From: an uncultured Gammaproteobacteria bacterium
GTDB lineage: Bacteria > Pseudomonadota > Gammaproteobacteria > Steroidobacterales > XN24
Length of the DNA: 58,258 bases
NCBI GenBank assembly: GCA_937924335.1
Contig: CALDWW010000047.1
Coordinates: 1 to 58,258 of the forward strand
Reading direction: 5' to 3'
The position numbers and the translations under genes are program-made. Below the pieces are notes generated by a model. It did not search any database, was not told the DNA's origin, and was given only the letters and a program-made list of their open reading frames with translations. Below are positions 1 through 9,167 of the stretch, one piece after another; the first letter of the stretch is position 1, and each line of letters opens with the position of its first letter.

Positions 1-273
1 CTGTTCCTCGCATCCGGCTATCTGGCGTTCGCGGAAACCGGTCACGCCTATTTTTCGTGGCGACCGGCGAGTCTCTCCTGGTGGATCACCGTGGCCAATC
101 TCTTCGGCTGCGTCGGCTTCATGATCTCGGCCGTTTTCGCCGTCGTCCTGCCGACTCCGCCCGTATTCGATGCGGTCACGATATCGGTGTTTTTCACGCT
201 CCTCGGCGCGACTGGCTTTCTGGTCGGGTCGCTGCTAATGCTGCCGGAGACGGCTGCGACTGGCGAAGCCTGA
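1..273 (+). CDS. YrhK-like membrane protein, C-terminal fragment
   Basis: The reading frame is open from the first base of the window, so the start lies upstream and only the last 90 residues are seen. The fragment is strongly hydrophobic, with about three membrane segments. Its last segment has the pattern FLVGSLLMLPE, which resembles the end of YrhK-domain membrane proteins (small repeats with a G-S-x-L-F/M-L-P motif). The tail after it is short and soluble. Function is unknown for this family. The gene reads towards the FUSC transporter 130 bp downstream but need not belong to that operon. The family assignment rests on one motif; the coding call is firmer, given the frame and hydrophobicity. 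Confidence 0.55.
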   Translation: MFLASGYLAFAETGHAYFSWRPASLSWWITVANLFGCVGFMISAVFAVVLPTPPVFDAVTISVFFTLLGATGFLVGSLLMLPETAATGEA

Positions 274-403
274 GGAGGACGGGGCTCGACATGCTGGGCG
301 ATCGACGACGTATGTATCGTTATTGGCAATCTGGCGTTGGATTCGCGGCGGCCCTGCGGGCAGAAACGGTTACACTATCCGGGACTTAGACGCATGGCCT
401 GCC

Positions 404-2572
404 ATGGTCCTGACGAGAAAAACGAAAGAGTCCCTGAAGACCGCCCTGGCGATGACCATCGCCTATGGGATCGCCCTGCATATGGATTGGGACAAGCCCT
501 ACTGGGCCGGGTTTGCCGTCGCCATGGTCAGCCTTGCGACGATCGGTCAGTCCATGAACAAGGCCGCCCTGCGTATGCTCGGCACGTTCCTGGCGATTCT
601 CGTCGCGTTCGTCCTCATTGCATTATTCGCCCAGCAGCGCTGGCTGTTCATACTGTTTCTCTCCGTCTGGTTGGGCTTCTGTACCTACATGATGGGCGGG
701 GCAAAAAACCAGTATGTCTGGCACGTCAGTGGATTCGTCTGCACCATCGTCGCTATTGATGCGGGGCCTGACGCCGTCAATGCCTTCACTATCGCGACGC
801 TGCGCGCCCAGGAAACCGCTCTCGGTATCCTGGTCTACTCTCTGGTTTCCATTTTCCTCTGGCCGACCAGCAGCGGTGCCCAATTGGGCGTCGCCGTTGC
901 CAAACTGGCGTCGACACAGCATCGGTTGTTCGCGCTCTATCTCGATCTCCTGCACGGCAAGACGGATGCCGGGGAGGCGCAGCCGCACAGGGCCGATGAG
1001 GTCGCGGCCAGGTCCAGGTTCGACCTGCTCCTGGCCGCAGCGGTGACGGATGATGCCGAAGTCGGGGAGCTGCGCCGACAGTGGCGGCGCTATCAGCGTC
1101 TGGCGACGGAACTGAGCGAGACCCTGGAGCGCTGGCGCGAGTGTTTCGGGGAGGTTCAGGCTCTGGATCTGCGGGGTTTACTTCCTGACTTTGCCGCCTG
1201 TGGCGCTGAACTCGACACGCGCCTGGCGCAGGTCGAACGCATGCTGACGGATCAGGCGCCCGAGCGGCGCCCGGTCGCCGTCGAGCTGAGGCTCGATCGA
1301 TCCCGGCTCGGGAGCCTGTCCCACTTTCAGAAGGCGGCGCTGACGGTCGCCCGTACTCACCTGGAACGACTCGAGAGCTTGACCCGTGATCTGTATGACT
1401 GTGTCAGCGGCATCAAGGGTTTCGAACAAGTGGCGATCCCGGCCGCCACACGGCGGGCCCCGGCGGCGACGTTCGTGCTCGATCGAGACCGCGCCGCGGG
1501 TGTGGTCCGCCAGATGGTGACTGTCTGGTTGGCCTGGCTAGCCCTTATCTATATTGACGGCCTGCCATCTGGCACCGCAATTGTGATGATGACTGCGCCC
1601 ATCGGGATGGCACTGGCAACGATGCCGCAGGTGCGAGTAGCGCAACTATTCGTGCCGGCAACGGTGGGTGTCCTTGTCGGCGCCGTCCCGTATATCTTCG
1701 TGATGCCGCAGCTCTCGAGCTTTGTCGGTCTCGGTCTGCTGATCTTCGGAGTGACCTTCGCCCTGTGCTATCTGTTCGCGGCCCCCCAGCAGATGCTGGG
1801 CAGGGCGCTCGGGCTGGCGCTATTCATAACGATCGCCGGTATCGACAACGACCAAACGTACAGCTTCCTGAGTGTCGCCAACACGGCACTGATGTTTGCG
1901 CTGCTGTTCCTGCTCCTCTCCATGACTGCTCACATCCCGGTGTCGTCGCGTCCGGAAAAGGCATTCGTGCGCCTGATCGGACGGTTCTTCCGGAGCTGCG
2001 AATATCTGACCGCAAATATGGGCAGGGACTCGCAGCAGCCGGAGAGTCGGCTCGACGTTCGGAGACGGGCGTTCCACAGGCACGAAATCTCGACGCTACC
2101 CGGCAAACTCGCTGCCTGGGGAAAATTCATCGACCCCAAGGCGTTGCCGGGCACATCGCCAGAGCAGATCCAGGCACTGGTCGCCGCCCTGCAGGCGCTG
2201 GCCCGATGCATGCAGGAACTCCTCGGACAACGCGATCGTCCACAGGCGCAGGTTCTGGTCGAGGCCCTGAGCGCCGACATCCGCGCATGGCGACTGGAGG
2301 TGAAGGAAGGCCTTCGGCAACTGTCGCAGGAACCTGCCGCAGGGCTGCGGGAGGCGTTCCGCAGCAGGCTGGCCGAGATCATGGATCACCTGGAAAAGCG
2401 CATAATGGAGACCCTGGACAAGACGCCGACGGGACAATTCGGTGAGCGGGACGGCGAGAACTTTTATCGGCTGCTGGGCGCTTATCGAAGTGTGTCAGAG
2501 GCACTGGTCGATTGTGCGGGCAATGCTGGCGCCATCGATTGGACGCGTTGGCAGGAAGAGCGGTTTGCCTGA
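404..2572 (+). CDS. FUSC-family inner-membrane efflux pump (AaeB-like)
   Basis: A 722-residue protein of the fusaric acid resistance/aromatic acid exporter family. It has two hydrophobic blocks (about residues 10-145 and 370-510), each followed by a long soluble helical region, which is the AaeB/FUSC layout. The ATG at 404 gives MVLTRKTKESLK directly before the first helix bundle. An in-frame TTG at 323 would add 27 unlikely residues. The gene precedes DUF1656, HlyD and NodT genes on the same strand, matching the aaeX-aaeA-aaeB set plus an outer-membrane factor. Family members export aromatic carboxylates or related weak acids at the inner membrane; the substrate here is unknown. The 155-bp gap downstream contains a candidate promoter, so the rest of the operon may also start separately. 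Confidence 0.85.
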   Translation: MVLTRKTKESLKTALAMTIAYGIALHMDWDKPYWAGFAVAMVSLATIGQSMNKAALRMLGTFLAILVAFVLIALFAQQRWLFILFLSVWLGFCTYMMGGAKNQYVWHVSGFVCTIVAIDAGPDAVNAFTIATLRAQETALGILVYSLVSIFLWPTSSGAQLGVAVAKLASTQHRLFALYLDLLHGKTDAGEAQPHRADEVAARSRFDLLLAAAVTDDAEVGELRRQWRRYQRLATELSETLERWRECFGEVQALDLRGLLPDFAACGAELDTRLAQVERMLTDQAPERRPVAVELRLDRSRLGSLSHFQKAALTVARTHLERLESLTRDLYDCVSGIKGFEQVAIPAATRRAPAATFVLDRDRAAGVVRQMVTVWLAWLALIYIDGLPSGTAIVMMTAPIGMALATMPQVRVAQLFVPATVGVLVGAVPYIFVMPQLSSFVGLGLLIFGVTFALCYLFAAPQQMLGRALGLALFITIAGIDNDQTYSFLSVANTALMFALLFLLLSMTAHIPVSSRPEKAFVRLIGRFFRSCEYLTANMGRDSQQPESRLDVRRRAFHRHEISTLPGKLAAWGKFIDPKALPGTSPEQIQALVAALQALARCMQELLGQRDRPQAQVLVEALSADIRAWRLEVKEGLRQLSQEPAAGLREAFRSRLAEIMDHLEKRIMETLDKTPTGQFGERDGENFYRLLGAYRSVSEALVDCAGNAGAIDWTRWQEERFA

Positions 2573-2655
2573 CAGTCAGCTTCAGTCAACATTGGCACGC
2601 TGTGCCTGATGAAATCGTGATGAACGGTGCCTGTCCGAGGCCATCGGTCGCATCA

Positions 2656-2661
2656 TATAAT
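2656..2661 (+). promoter_or_regulatory. Candidate -10 element upstream of the DUF1656-HlyD-NodT genes
   Basis: A perfect TATAAT hexamer sits 66 bp before the DUF1656 start in the only sizeable gap of the efflux cluster (2573-2727). No good -35 is visible at 16-18 bp spacing, so this is weak evidence for an internal promoter. Confidence 0.3.
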
Positions 2662-2727
2662 CGACGTCGGTAGGGTCCTTATGCCGCCATGGATCGGACG
2701 CGACTGGTGCGAGGAGTGATGAAATCC

Positions 2728-2931
2728 ATGCCTCATGAATTCGCCATCGGCGGCGTGTACTTCCCGCCATTATTGATCGCAGGGATTTTCGCCGTCATCG
2801 CAGCGCTGTTGACGGCGCGGTTGCTCGATCGGGTTCGGCTGTCGAAGCATTTCTTCTATCCACCGCTTGTATTGTTGTCATTGATGATTGTCTATACGGT
2901 TTTCATCGGCACTTTCATTATCAAGACATAG
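2728..2931 (+). CDS. DUF1656 small membrane protein (AaeX-like)
   Basis: A 67-residue protein with two membrane helices. The N-terminal pattern G-V-Y-F-P-P is typical of DUF1656/AaeX proteins, which accompany HlyD adaptors and FUSC pumps. ATG 2728 gives the usual family length and has GAGGAG 11 bp upstream; ATG 2719 and 2689 are also in frame. It ends 3 bp before the HlyD-family gene. Its biochemical role is not established, but constant linkage to AaeAB-type systems suggests a structural or assembly part of the efflux complex. Confidence 0.8.
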   Translation: MPHEFAIGGVYFPPLLIAGIFAVIAALLTARLLDRVRLSKHFFYPPLVLLSLMIVYTVFIGTFIIKT

Positions 2932-2934
2932 CGA

Positions 2935-4071
2935 ATGACGATACCAAGAAAATATTTGCTCACCGGTGCCGTGGTGCTCATTGCCGTCGCCGCCGTGTTG
3001 TTGAAGTACCGGCACTACGTAACGAATCCCTGGACCCGGGATGGCCAGGTCCGGGCTGAAGTCATCCAAATCACCCCGCGGGTCTCCGGGCCCATTGTCA
3101 AACTGCCGATCAGGGACAACGAGTTCGTCAGAGCCGGGGATCTGCTCTATGAGATCGATCCGCGCACGTTTCAGGCGGATCTGGACAAGGCACGCGCGGA
3201 GCTGGATCAGACGGGCGACAATGTCCTGTCGCTGGAGAAGCAGGTTGAGGCGGCCGAGGCGGCGGTTGAGGTCGCCCGCGGCAACATCGCGCAGGCAGAG
3301 AGTTCGATCGCGCAGATGGTTGCTACCATCGAGAAGAATCAGGCCGAGTACGTACGCCAGCAGAATCTGCTGCCGAAAAAGGCCACTTCCGAGAAGGCGG
3401 TGGAGCGTGCCAAGGCCAACTACGAGGTTGCGGTGCAGGAGAAACACGCCGCCGATGCGGGTTTGCTGCAAGCTCGCGCCTCGCTATTGGAGTCGGAGGC
3501 CGATCTGGCCAAGGCCAGGGCTAATCTCGGTGCGCTTGGCGATTCGAACCCCCAGTTGCGGGCTGCCCTGGCTGCGCTTCGACAGGCCGAGCTGAACCTG
3601 GAGTTTACGCAGGTCCGGGCGCCCGTGGATGGCTATGTGACGAACCTCAACCTCAGGCTCGGCAGCCAGGCCGTCGCCAACCAGCCGGCGCTGGCATTAG
3701 TAGACAGCGCGAGCTACTGGATCGCTGGATTCTTCCGGGAGAACATGATCGCGGACATCCGCTCCGGCGACAGGGCAGTGGTCACGCTGATGACCTATCC
3801 GGACACGCCTCTCGAGGGTCGCGTGGACAGCGTCGGCTGGGGCATTGCGCAGACCGACGGCAGCACCGGGTTCGAGTTGCTGCCCACCATTGACCCCACG
3901 TTCGAGTGGATCCGGCTCGCCCAACGAGTGCCGATACGCATCCACCTCGCGGAAGTCCCCGATGACATAGAGCTTAGAGTCGGCACCACCGCTTCCGTGC
4001 TGGTGATGACTGGAACGGCGGACGATGACAGCGAGACGACAGTGGCTGCGGCCCCGGCCTGGCTGCAATAG
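2935..4071 (+). CDS. HlyD-family periplasmic adaptor (AaeA/EmrA-like)
   Basis: A 378-residue membrane-fusion protein. It has one N-terminal anchor (about residues 7-25), then a biotinyl-lipoyl-like segment (PRVSGPIVKLPI, about 48-59). A long alpha-hairpin rich in A/E/K/Q follows (about 80-205). The second lipoyl half and beta-barrel include FTQVRAPVDGYV and the membrane-proximal motif FFRENMIADIRSGDRAVV. It links the inner-membrane FUSC pump to the NodT channel. ATG 2935 lies 3 bp after the DUF1656 stop. The alanine-rich C-terminal tail is short and of no known function. Confidence 0.9.
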   Translation: MTIPRKYLLTGAVVLIAVAAVLLKYRHYVTNPWTRDGQVRAEVIQITPRVSGPIVKLPIRDNEFVRAGDLLYEIDPRTFQADLDKARAELDQTGDNVLSLEKQVEAAEAAVEVARGNIAQAESSIAQMVATIEKNQAEYVRQQNLLPKKATSEKAVERAKANYEVAVQEKHAADAGLLQARASLLESEADLAKARANLGALGDSNPQLRAALAALRQAELNLEFTQVRAPVDGYVTNLNLRLGSQAVANQPALALVDSASYWIAGFFRENMIADIRSGDRAVVTLMTYPDTPLEGRVDSVGWGIAQTDGSTGFELLPTIDPTFEWIRLAQRVPIRIHLAEVPDDIELRVGTTASVLVMTGTADDDSETTVAAAPAWLQ

Positions 4072-4081
4072 CGACTGGTCG

Positions 4082-5584
4082 ATGCGACGCTCACTTTCCG
4101 TGCTCCTGACCGTCGGCCTCACGGCGCTTATCGCGCCCGCTTGCACGATGCTGGGGCCCGACTACGAGACGCCGACGACGCCGGTCGAGACCGACTGGCT
4201 GGAGTACGAGGATCCGCGGTTGGACAGCGCCTCGCCGACGGCACCGGAATGGTGGAAGGAGGCTTTTGGTGATCCCGTCCTCGACGCACTCATCCAGAAG
4301 GCGCTGGCCGACAATCTGACGCTGCGGTCGGCGGGCCTCAGAGTCCTGCAGGCTCGTCAGCAGCTCGCCATTGCGATCGGCAATCAGTATCCGCAGCAGC
4401 AAGACGTCACCGGCACGGCGGAAACAGCGCGGAACAACGACCGGACCGACGAGACCTACGACACCGGCTTCAACGTCACCTGGGAAGCGGATGTCTGGGG
4501 TCGTTTCCGGCGTCAGATCGAGGCGGCGGAGGCCTCTCTGGATGCATCGGTTGCGGACTACGACGGCATCCTGATCTCATTGATCGCCGACGTCGCCCAG
4601 ACCTACCTGCTGATCCGAACGACCGAGACGAGGCTCGATGTCGCGCGCTACAACGTAGGTCTTCAGAGACAGAGCGTCGACATTACGAAGGCCAAGTTCG
4701 ACGCCGGAGAGACCAGCTCCCTCGACGTCGACCAGGCCCAGACCTTGCTCTACAACACGATCGCTTCGGTGTCCGACCTGGAGATCTCGCTGCAGCAAAT
4801 CAAGAACGCTCTGGCCGTGCTGCTCGGCCGCCCACCGCAGGACCTGAGCGGGCTGCTGGGCGAGAAGCAGCCGATCCCGGCCGTGACGCCGGAAGTCGCC
4901 GTCGGCATGCCGCAGGATCTGATCCGACGACGGCCGGACATCAGGGTGGCGGAGCGACAGCTGGCCGCGCAGAGCGCCCAGGTCGGCTTCGCGATCACCG
5001 ATCTCTATCCGCACTTCGGCCTGGCCGGTTCGATCGGGACGACCGCCGAGACGATCCGGAATCAGGACGCCGACGATCTTTTCACCGATGATACGTTCCG
5101 CTACTCGCTATCGGCCGGGTTCCGCTGGGACATCCTGAACTACGGCCGGCTGAGGAGTAACGTCCGACTGCAGGACGCCTTCTTCCAGCAGCTCCTGGAG
5201 GACTATCGCCAGACTGTGCTCCAGGCCCAGGCCGACGTCGAGAACTCGATCGTCGCCTTCCTGCGCTCCCAGGAACAGCTCCAGGCCTACCAGTCGGCCG
5301 CGGACGCTGCCCAGCGCGCGGTCGACATATCGACGCTGCAGTACAAAGAGGGGCTGGTGAACTTCAACACCGTCATCAACACGCTGGACACGCTTTCCTC
5401 CCAGCAGGACACGCTCGCGGCGACCCAGGGCACGGTGGCCACCAATCTCGTCGATGTCTACCTGGCCATCGGGGGCGGCTGGGAGGTCAGGGCAAGTTCG
5501 GATGCAGCGGAGCTGGTGCCAGAAGAGACACGCGATGAGATGCGGAAGCGGATTAAGTACTGGGACAAGACCTTCGAAGACTGA
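4082..5584 (+). CDS. NodT-family outer-membrane efflux lipoprotein
   Basis: A 500-residue TolC-like outer-membrane factor. From ATG 4082 the protein starts with a lipoprotein signal (MRRSLSVLLTVGLTALIAPAC), and Cys21 is followed by TMLGPDYETP, the classic NodT start. An ATG at 4025 is in frame but would bury the signal and overlap the HlyD gene. Two homologous halves contain long amphipathic helices; LIRRRPDIRVAERQLAAQSA marks the second half. It should form the trimeric outer-membrane channel of the tripartite pump. It begins 10 bp after the adaptor gene and ends the operon. Confidence 0.9.
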   Translation: MRRSLSVLLTVGLTALIAPACTMLGPDYETPTTPVETDWLEYEDPRLDSASPTAPEWWKEAFGDPVLDALIQKALADNLTLRSAGLRVLQARQQLAIAIGNQYPQQQDVTGTAETARNNDRTDETYDTGFNVTWEADVWGRFRRQIEAAEASLDASVADYDGILISLIADVAQTYLLIRTTETRLDVARYNVGLQRQSVDITKAKFDAGETSSLDVDQAQTLLYNTIASVSDLEISLQQIKNALAVLLGRPPQDLSGLLGEKQPIPAVTPEVAVGMPQDLIRRRPDIRVAERQLAAQSAQVGFAITDLYPHFGLAGSIGTTAETIRNQDADDLFTDDTFRYSLSAGFRWDILNYGRLRSNVRLQDAFFQQLLEDYRQTVLQAQADVENSIVAFLRSQEQLQAYQSAADAAQRAVDISTLQYKEGLVNFNTVINTLDTLSSQQDTLAATQGTVATNLVDVYLAIGGGWEVRASSDAAELVPEETRDEMRKRIKYWDKTFED

Positions 5585-5735
5585 CGCCAGACTGTCGGCA
5601 GGTCTGCTTCGGAATCCTCAATAATCCAGAGCTGGACATACCGCCCGCCGAGGATCTTCAGCCCCGGGCGGACTTGATCTGATATTCTGGCTGGATTGGC
5701 TGAAGTACAAACCGCCTGCCGACGGAGTGACCGGG

Positions 5736-6872
5736 ATGAATGATGTAACGACGATGAAGATCGACACTGCAGACCTGATGGCCGTCTACCAGGCTCTTGA
5801 TCGGGTGCAGGCGATCATCGAGTTCAATCTTGACGGAACGATTGTCTCCGCCAACAAGAACTTCCTGGATATTTTCGGGTACGAGCTCGACGAAGTCGTC
5901 GGGCAGCACCACAGGATCTTCTGTGAGGCGAGTTTCGCGAATTCCCCTGCATATCGGGAACTTTGGAAGAGGCTCGGCGAGGGTGAGTTCCTGTGCGATG
6001 TGTTCAAGCGCATAGGCAAGGACGGCGAGGGTATCTGGTTGCGTGCGTCTTACAACCCGGTACTCGATAAAGACGGCAACCCGGTCAAGATTGTTAAATT
6101 CGCGACTGACGTCACCGCGGACAAACTGCGGACTGCCGAATACGAGGGCAAGGTCGAGGCCATCAACCGGGCCCAGGCCGTTATCGAATTCGGGCTCGAC
6201 GGTACCGTGATCACCGCGAACGAAAACTTCCTCAGTATCTTCGGATACGGCCTCGACGAAGTTGTCGGCAAGCACCATCGGATCTTTTGTGAGCGCAGCT
6301 ATTCCGAGTCGCCCGACTACGCGGAGTTCTGGCGCAATCTTGCCCAGGGGGAGTACAAAGCAGACGAGTTCAAAAGAGTCCGCAAGAACGGCACGGATGT
6401 CTGGCTGCAAGCCAACTATAACCCCATCTTCGATATGGACGGCAAACCCATCAAGGTCGTGAAATTTGCGACCGACATCACCGATGAGGTCAACAAGAGG
6501 AGCCTCGCTCTCCTGGAGATGTCCACACCGGTGACCAAGATCTGGGACGGCGTGTTATTCGCGCCCATCGTCGGCATCGTCGATTCGAAACGGGCCGTGG
6601 ACATCATGGACAAGGCTCTGACCAGTATCGTCGAGAACCGGGCGCACACGCTGATGTTGGACATCGGCGGCGTCGGCGTGGTCGATACGGCGGTGGCCAA
6701 CCACCTGATGAAGATTGCCCAGGCGGCGACCCTGATGGGCTGCAAGACCACGATCTCGGGTATCTCTCCGGCGATCGCGCAGACGGTGGCAGAACTCGGC
6801 ATCGACCTGGGTGCGATCCATACGACTTCGACCATCGAGTCAGCTTTGCGGGAAGCGATATCCCGAGCTTGA
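5736..6872 (+). CDS. Tandem PAS sensor with C-terminal RsbR-type STAS domain
   Basis: A 378-residue soluble protein. Two near-duplicate PAS domains (about residues 15-125 and 138-248) each contain G-Y-x-L-D-E-V-V-G, H-H-R-I-F-C-E and a closing K-x-V-K-F-A-T-D-[VI]-T, as in BdlA/Aer-like chemotaxis PAS pairs. Residues about 260-378 form a STAS domain of the RsbR type (WDGVLFAPIVGIVDSKRA, then VDTAVANHLMKIAQAA). In RsbR a phosphorylated Thr sits in D-[LI]-T-G-V; here the pattern is DIGGV, so that acceptor seems absent. No transmembrane segment, RsbS or RsbT is nearby. ATG 5736 has GGAG 8 bp upstream; a GTG at 5727 is less likely. It probably senses redox or a ligand and signals through STAS partners; the targets are unknown. 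Confidence 0.8.
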   Translation: MNDVTTMKIDTADLMAVYQALDRVQAIIEFNLDGTIVSANKNFLDIFGYELDEVVGQHHRIFCEASFANSPAYRELWKRLGEGEFLCDVFKRIGKDGEGIWLRASYNPVLDKDGNPVKIVKFATDVTADKLRTAEYEGKVEAINRAQAVIEFGLDGTVITANENFLSIFGYGLDEVVGKHHRIFCERSYSESPDYAEFWRNLAQGEYKADEFKRVRKNGTDVWLQANYNPIFDMDGKPIKVVKFATDITDEVNKRSLALLEMSTPVTKIWDGVLFAPIVGIVDSKRAVDIMDKALTSIVENRAHTLMLDIGGVGVVDTAVANHLMKIAQAATLMGCKTTISGISPAIAQTVAELGIDLGAIHTTSTIESALREAISRA

Positions 6873-6905
6873 CGGCCCGGTCAACGTTCGACTCAAGTCT
6901 CGGAC

Positions 6906-7182
6906 TCAGGGCGGAAAATGCATCTGAGCGAGGGTCGCCTGGAAACGAGGATCGTCTGGCAGATCCTCCCAATGGACAGCGATGCGCAGGAAGATGATGT
7001 TCCAAGAGCGTCGATGCACCGCGTCCGCGAGTGCCTCGATAGCGCCATCGTGATCGCCAAAGGCAGGCAGGGCCGGTCAGCCAGGCCGGATCGTCGCAGA
7101 AACCCGCCGGCGGGTGCCGCAGGTACTCCAGACGTTCGCTGGCACGGTCAGTCTGTCCTGTCTTGCGGCTAATCCGAGCCAC
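6906..7182 (-). pseudogene. Remnant of a TPR-type protein C-terminus
   Basis: Reading the minus strand to the TGA at 6908-6906, the last ~50 codons give GDHDGAIEALADAVHRRSW and end DDPRFQATLAQMHFPP. This is the tail typical of winged-helix/adenylate-cyclase-associated TPR proteins (…D-D-P-R-F-x-x-L-L…). Upstream, a TGA interrupts this frame, and the plausible continuation (about 7180-7050) is in another frame, implying a frameshift. No start or upstream body is present. It lies antisense and downstream of the PAS-STAS gene. I read it as a decayed gene tail; a chance match is possible because the segment is short. Confidence 0.4.
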
Positions 7183-7552
7183 GGCTACTCAACCCCATCG
7201 GACCGAGCCGTGTCCCGATTTTCTCCAATGATGTTGTCGCTGTAGCGACGCCAGGCCGCGAAAGGGAGTCTCCCGGAGCGTATGGCCGTTCCCCGGGCTC
7301 AAATCTGATTGCAGCGCGTTGCGCCAATACACAGACAAATTCTGGCAGGCCCGCGTCGTTGTCGGAGGGCCAATCCCGGATGGAGGTCAGACGGATTCGG
7401 GGCCGGTACACCTGGGAGCTGATGGCTCTGTGTTGAGGCGACGCAGACGGACAGCCTGTCACCCCATGGCAAAGATGGACGCTCCCGTGAGCGGCAGAGG
7501 GCGAGAGACGGCAATTGAGTAAACTGTCATCAGAATCGTCTTTGGAGAACGC
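7183..7552. other. Intergenic stretch with no supported gene
   Basis: About 370 bp between the TPR remnant and cls. Short open frames exist on both strands, but none has a plausible ribosome site or recognisable protein. The cls promoter probably lies near the right end; GGAG occurs 7 bp before its ATG, but no convincing -35/-10 pair is seen. Confidence 0.5.
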
Positions 7553-9007
7553 ATGAGCTCAATACCGTACGGGACAGTTGCCGGCCTGGCTGTGCACGTT
7601 CTTATCGTGCTGGCACTGATTGTGCGAGTGCTGCTACGACCGCATCGAGATCCGGCCTCACGTATCGCATGGGTCGTTGTTCTCCTCTCCCTGCCGGTGA
7701 TTGGCATCCTTGCCTATGTTCTGTTTGGCGAGGTCAACATCGGACGCCGCCGGGTGGCCCGGATGCGCGCTGTGCTGGCGAGAATGCCTGAATTTCCGGC
7801 CAGCGTGCCCGGTGACGAGTCGAATCTCGCGGGGCAGGTGCCCGAGCGTTACTTGCCGCTGTTTCGCACCGGTCAGTCGATCAGCGGGTTCGAACCGGTC
7901 GGGGGCAACTCGGCACGGCTGCTCGAGGATTCCAACACCGCCATCGACGCCATGGTGGCGGACATCGATGCCGCCGAGCAGCATGTGCATCTTCTTTTCT
8001 ACATCTGGTTGCCCGACACCAACGGCTGCAAGGTCGTCGAAGCACTAAAGCGCGCGGCCAGCCGCGGAGTGACCTGCCGGGCCATGGCGGATGACCTGGG
8101 CTCGCGCATCATGATCCGCTCTGATCACTGGACTGCCATGCGAGACGTCGGCGTCCATGTGGCGGCCGTGCTGCCGATCGGCAATCCATTGCTGCGACCC
8201 CTCAGGGGGCGCATCGACCTGCGGAACCACCGCAAAGTCCTCGTCATCGACGGGCGTATCACTTATTGCGGCAGCCAGAACTGCGCCGATCCGGAGTTCA
8301 GAATCAAACCGAAGTTCGCGCCCTGGGTGGACATCATGACGCGCTTCGAGGGGCCCATCGCGGCCCAGAACCAGAGACTATTCGCCAGTGACTGGATGGC
8401 TTGTGTTGACGAGGACCTGGATGAGTTGCTTCAAGAGCCGGTTTCCGCTCCCCGGCCGGGTATCCCGGCGCAGGTCATCGGCACCGGACCCACGGCACGT
8501 TACTCCGCCATGCCAGAGATGTTCGAGGCTCTGCTCCATGCGGCCCGGCGCGAACTCTTCATCACCACACCTTACTTCGTGCCCGACGAAGCCATGCTGG
8601 GCGCCCTGTGCGCTGCTGCCTATCGGGGTGTGGATACGACCATCATATTCCCGCAGCGAAATGACTCATGGATCGTCAGTGCGGCGAGTCGCAGCTACTA
8701 TGCCGACCTGCTTGCTGCCGGCGTTAATATCCACGAGTTCCGGGACGGCCTGTTGCATGCGAAGACACTGACGCTGGACGGCGAGGTGGCGCTGATCGGC
8801 TCCGCCAATATGGACCGCCGCAGCTTCGAACTCAATTACGAGAACAACATCCTGTTCTGCGATGGCCCGTTTGCGGCCACGATCAGGCAACGCCAGCAAT
8901 CCTATCTGGACCGGGCGCGACCGGTAACCGCGGATGAGGTGGCCCAATGGCCGGCGCGGCAGCGCCTTTGGAATAACTCGATTGCGATCCTTGGGCCGCT
9001 GCTTTAG
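7553..9007 (+). CDS. cls: Cardiolipin synthase (phospholipase D superfamily)
   Basis: A 484-residue ClsA-type enzyme that condenses two phosphatidylglycerols into cardiolipin plus glycerol at the inner membrane. Two N-terminal membrane helices (about residues 8-28 and 38-58) are followed by two PLD domains. The first HKD motif is NHRKVLVIDG near residue 226; the second is LHAKTLTLDG near 401, followed by GSANMDRRSF. Length and layout match ClsA. ATG 7553 follows GGAG by 7 bp. It stands alone on the plus strand, converging with a desaturase gene; both alter membrane lipids, which may be why they sit together. Confidence 0.93.
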   Translation: MSSIPYGTVAGLAVHVLIVLALIVRVLLRPHRDPASRIAWVVVLLSLPVIGILAYVLFGEVNIGRRRVARMRAVLARMPEFPASVPGDESNLAGQVPERYLPLFRTGQSISGFEPVGGNSARLLEDSNTAIDAMVADIDAAEQHVHLLFYIWLPDTNGCKVVEALKRAASRGVTCRAMADDLGSRIMIRSDHWTAMRDVGVHVAAVLPIGNPLLRPLRGRIDLRNHRKVLVIDGRITYCGSQNCADPEFRIKPKFAPWVDIMTRFEGPIAAQNQRLFASDWMACVDEDLDELLQEPVSAPRPGIPAQVIGTGPTARYSAMPEMFEALLHAARRELFITTPYFVPDEAMLGALCAAAYRGVDTTIIFPQRNDSWIVSAASRSYYADLLAAGVNIHEFRDGLLHAKTLTLDGEVALIGSANMDRRSFELNYENNILFCDGPFAATIRQRQQSYLDRARPVTADEVAQWPARQRLWNNSIAILGPLL

Positions 9008-9167
9008 GCAGTGACTAATACCGGCTTCAATTCATGGGGTGGATCGGCAAGAATTCGCGCTCTTTCCCAGGGGTCAAGCCACCAAGCGGGGTCGACCTTG
9101 CCCGCGCAAGCGATCGCGCCACGTTAACTCCGGAACCTCGGCGGCGCGTGGGGCGGTTGCCATTGGG

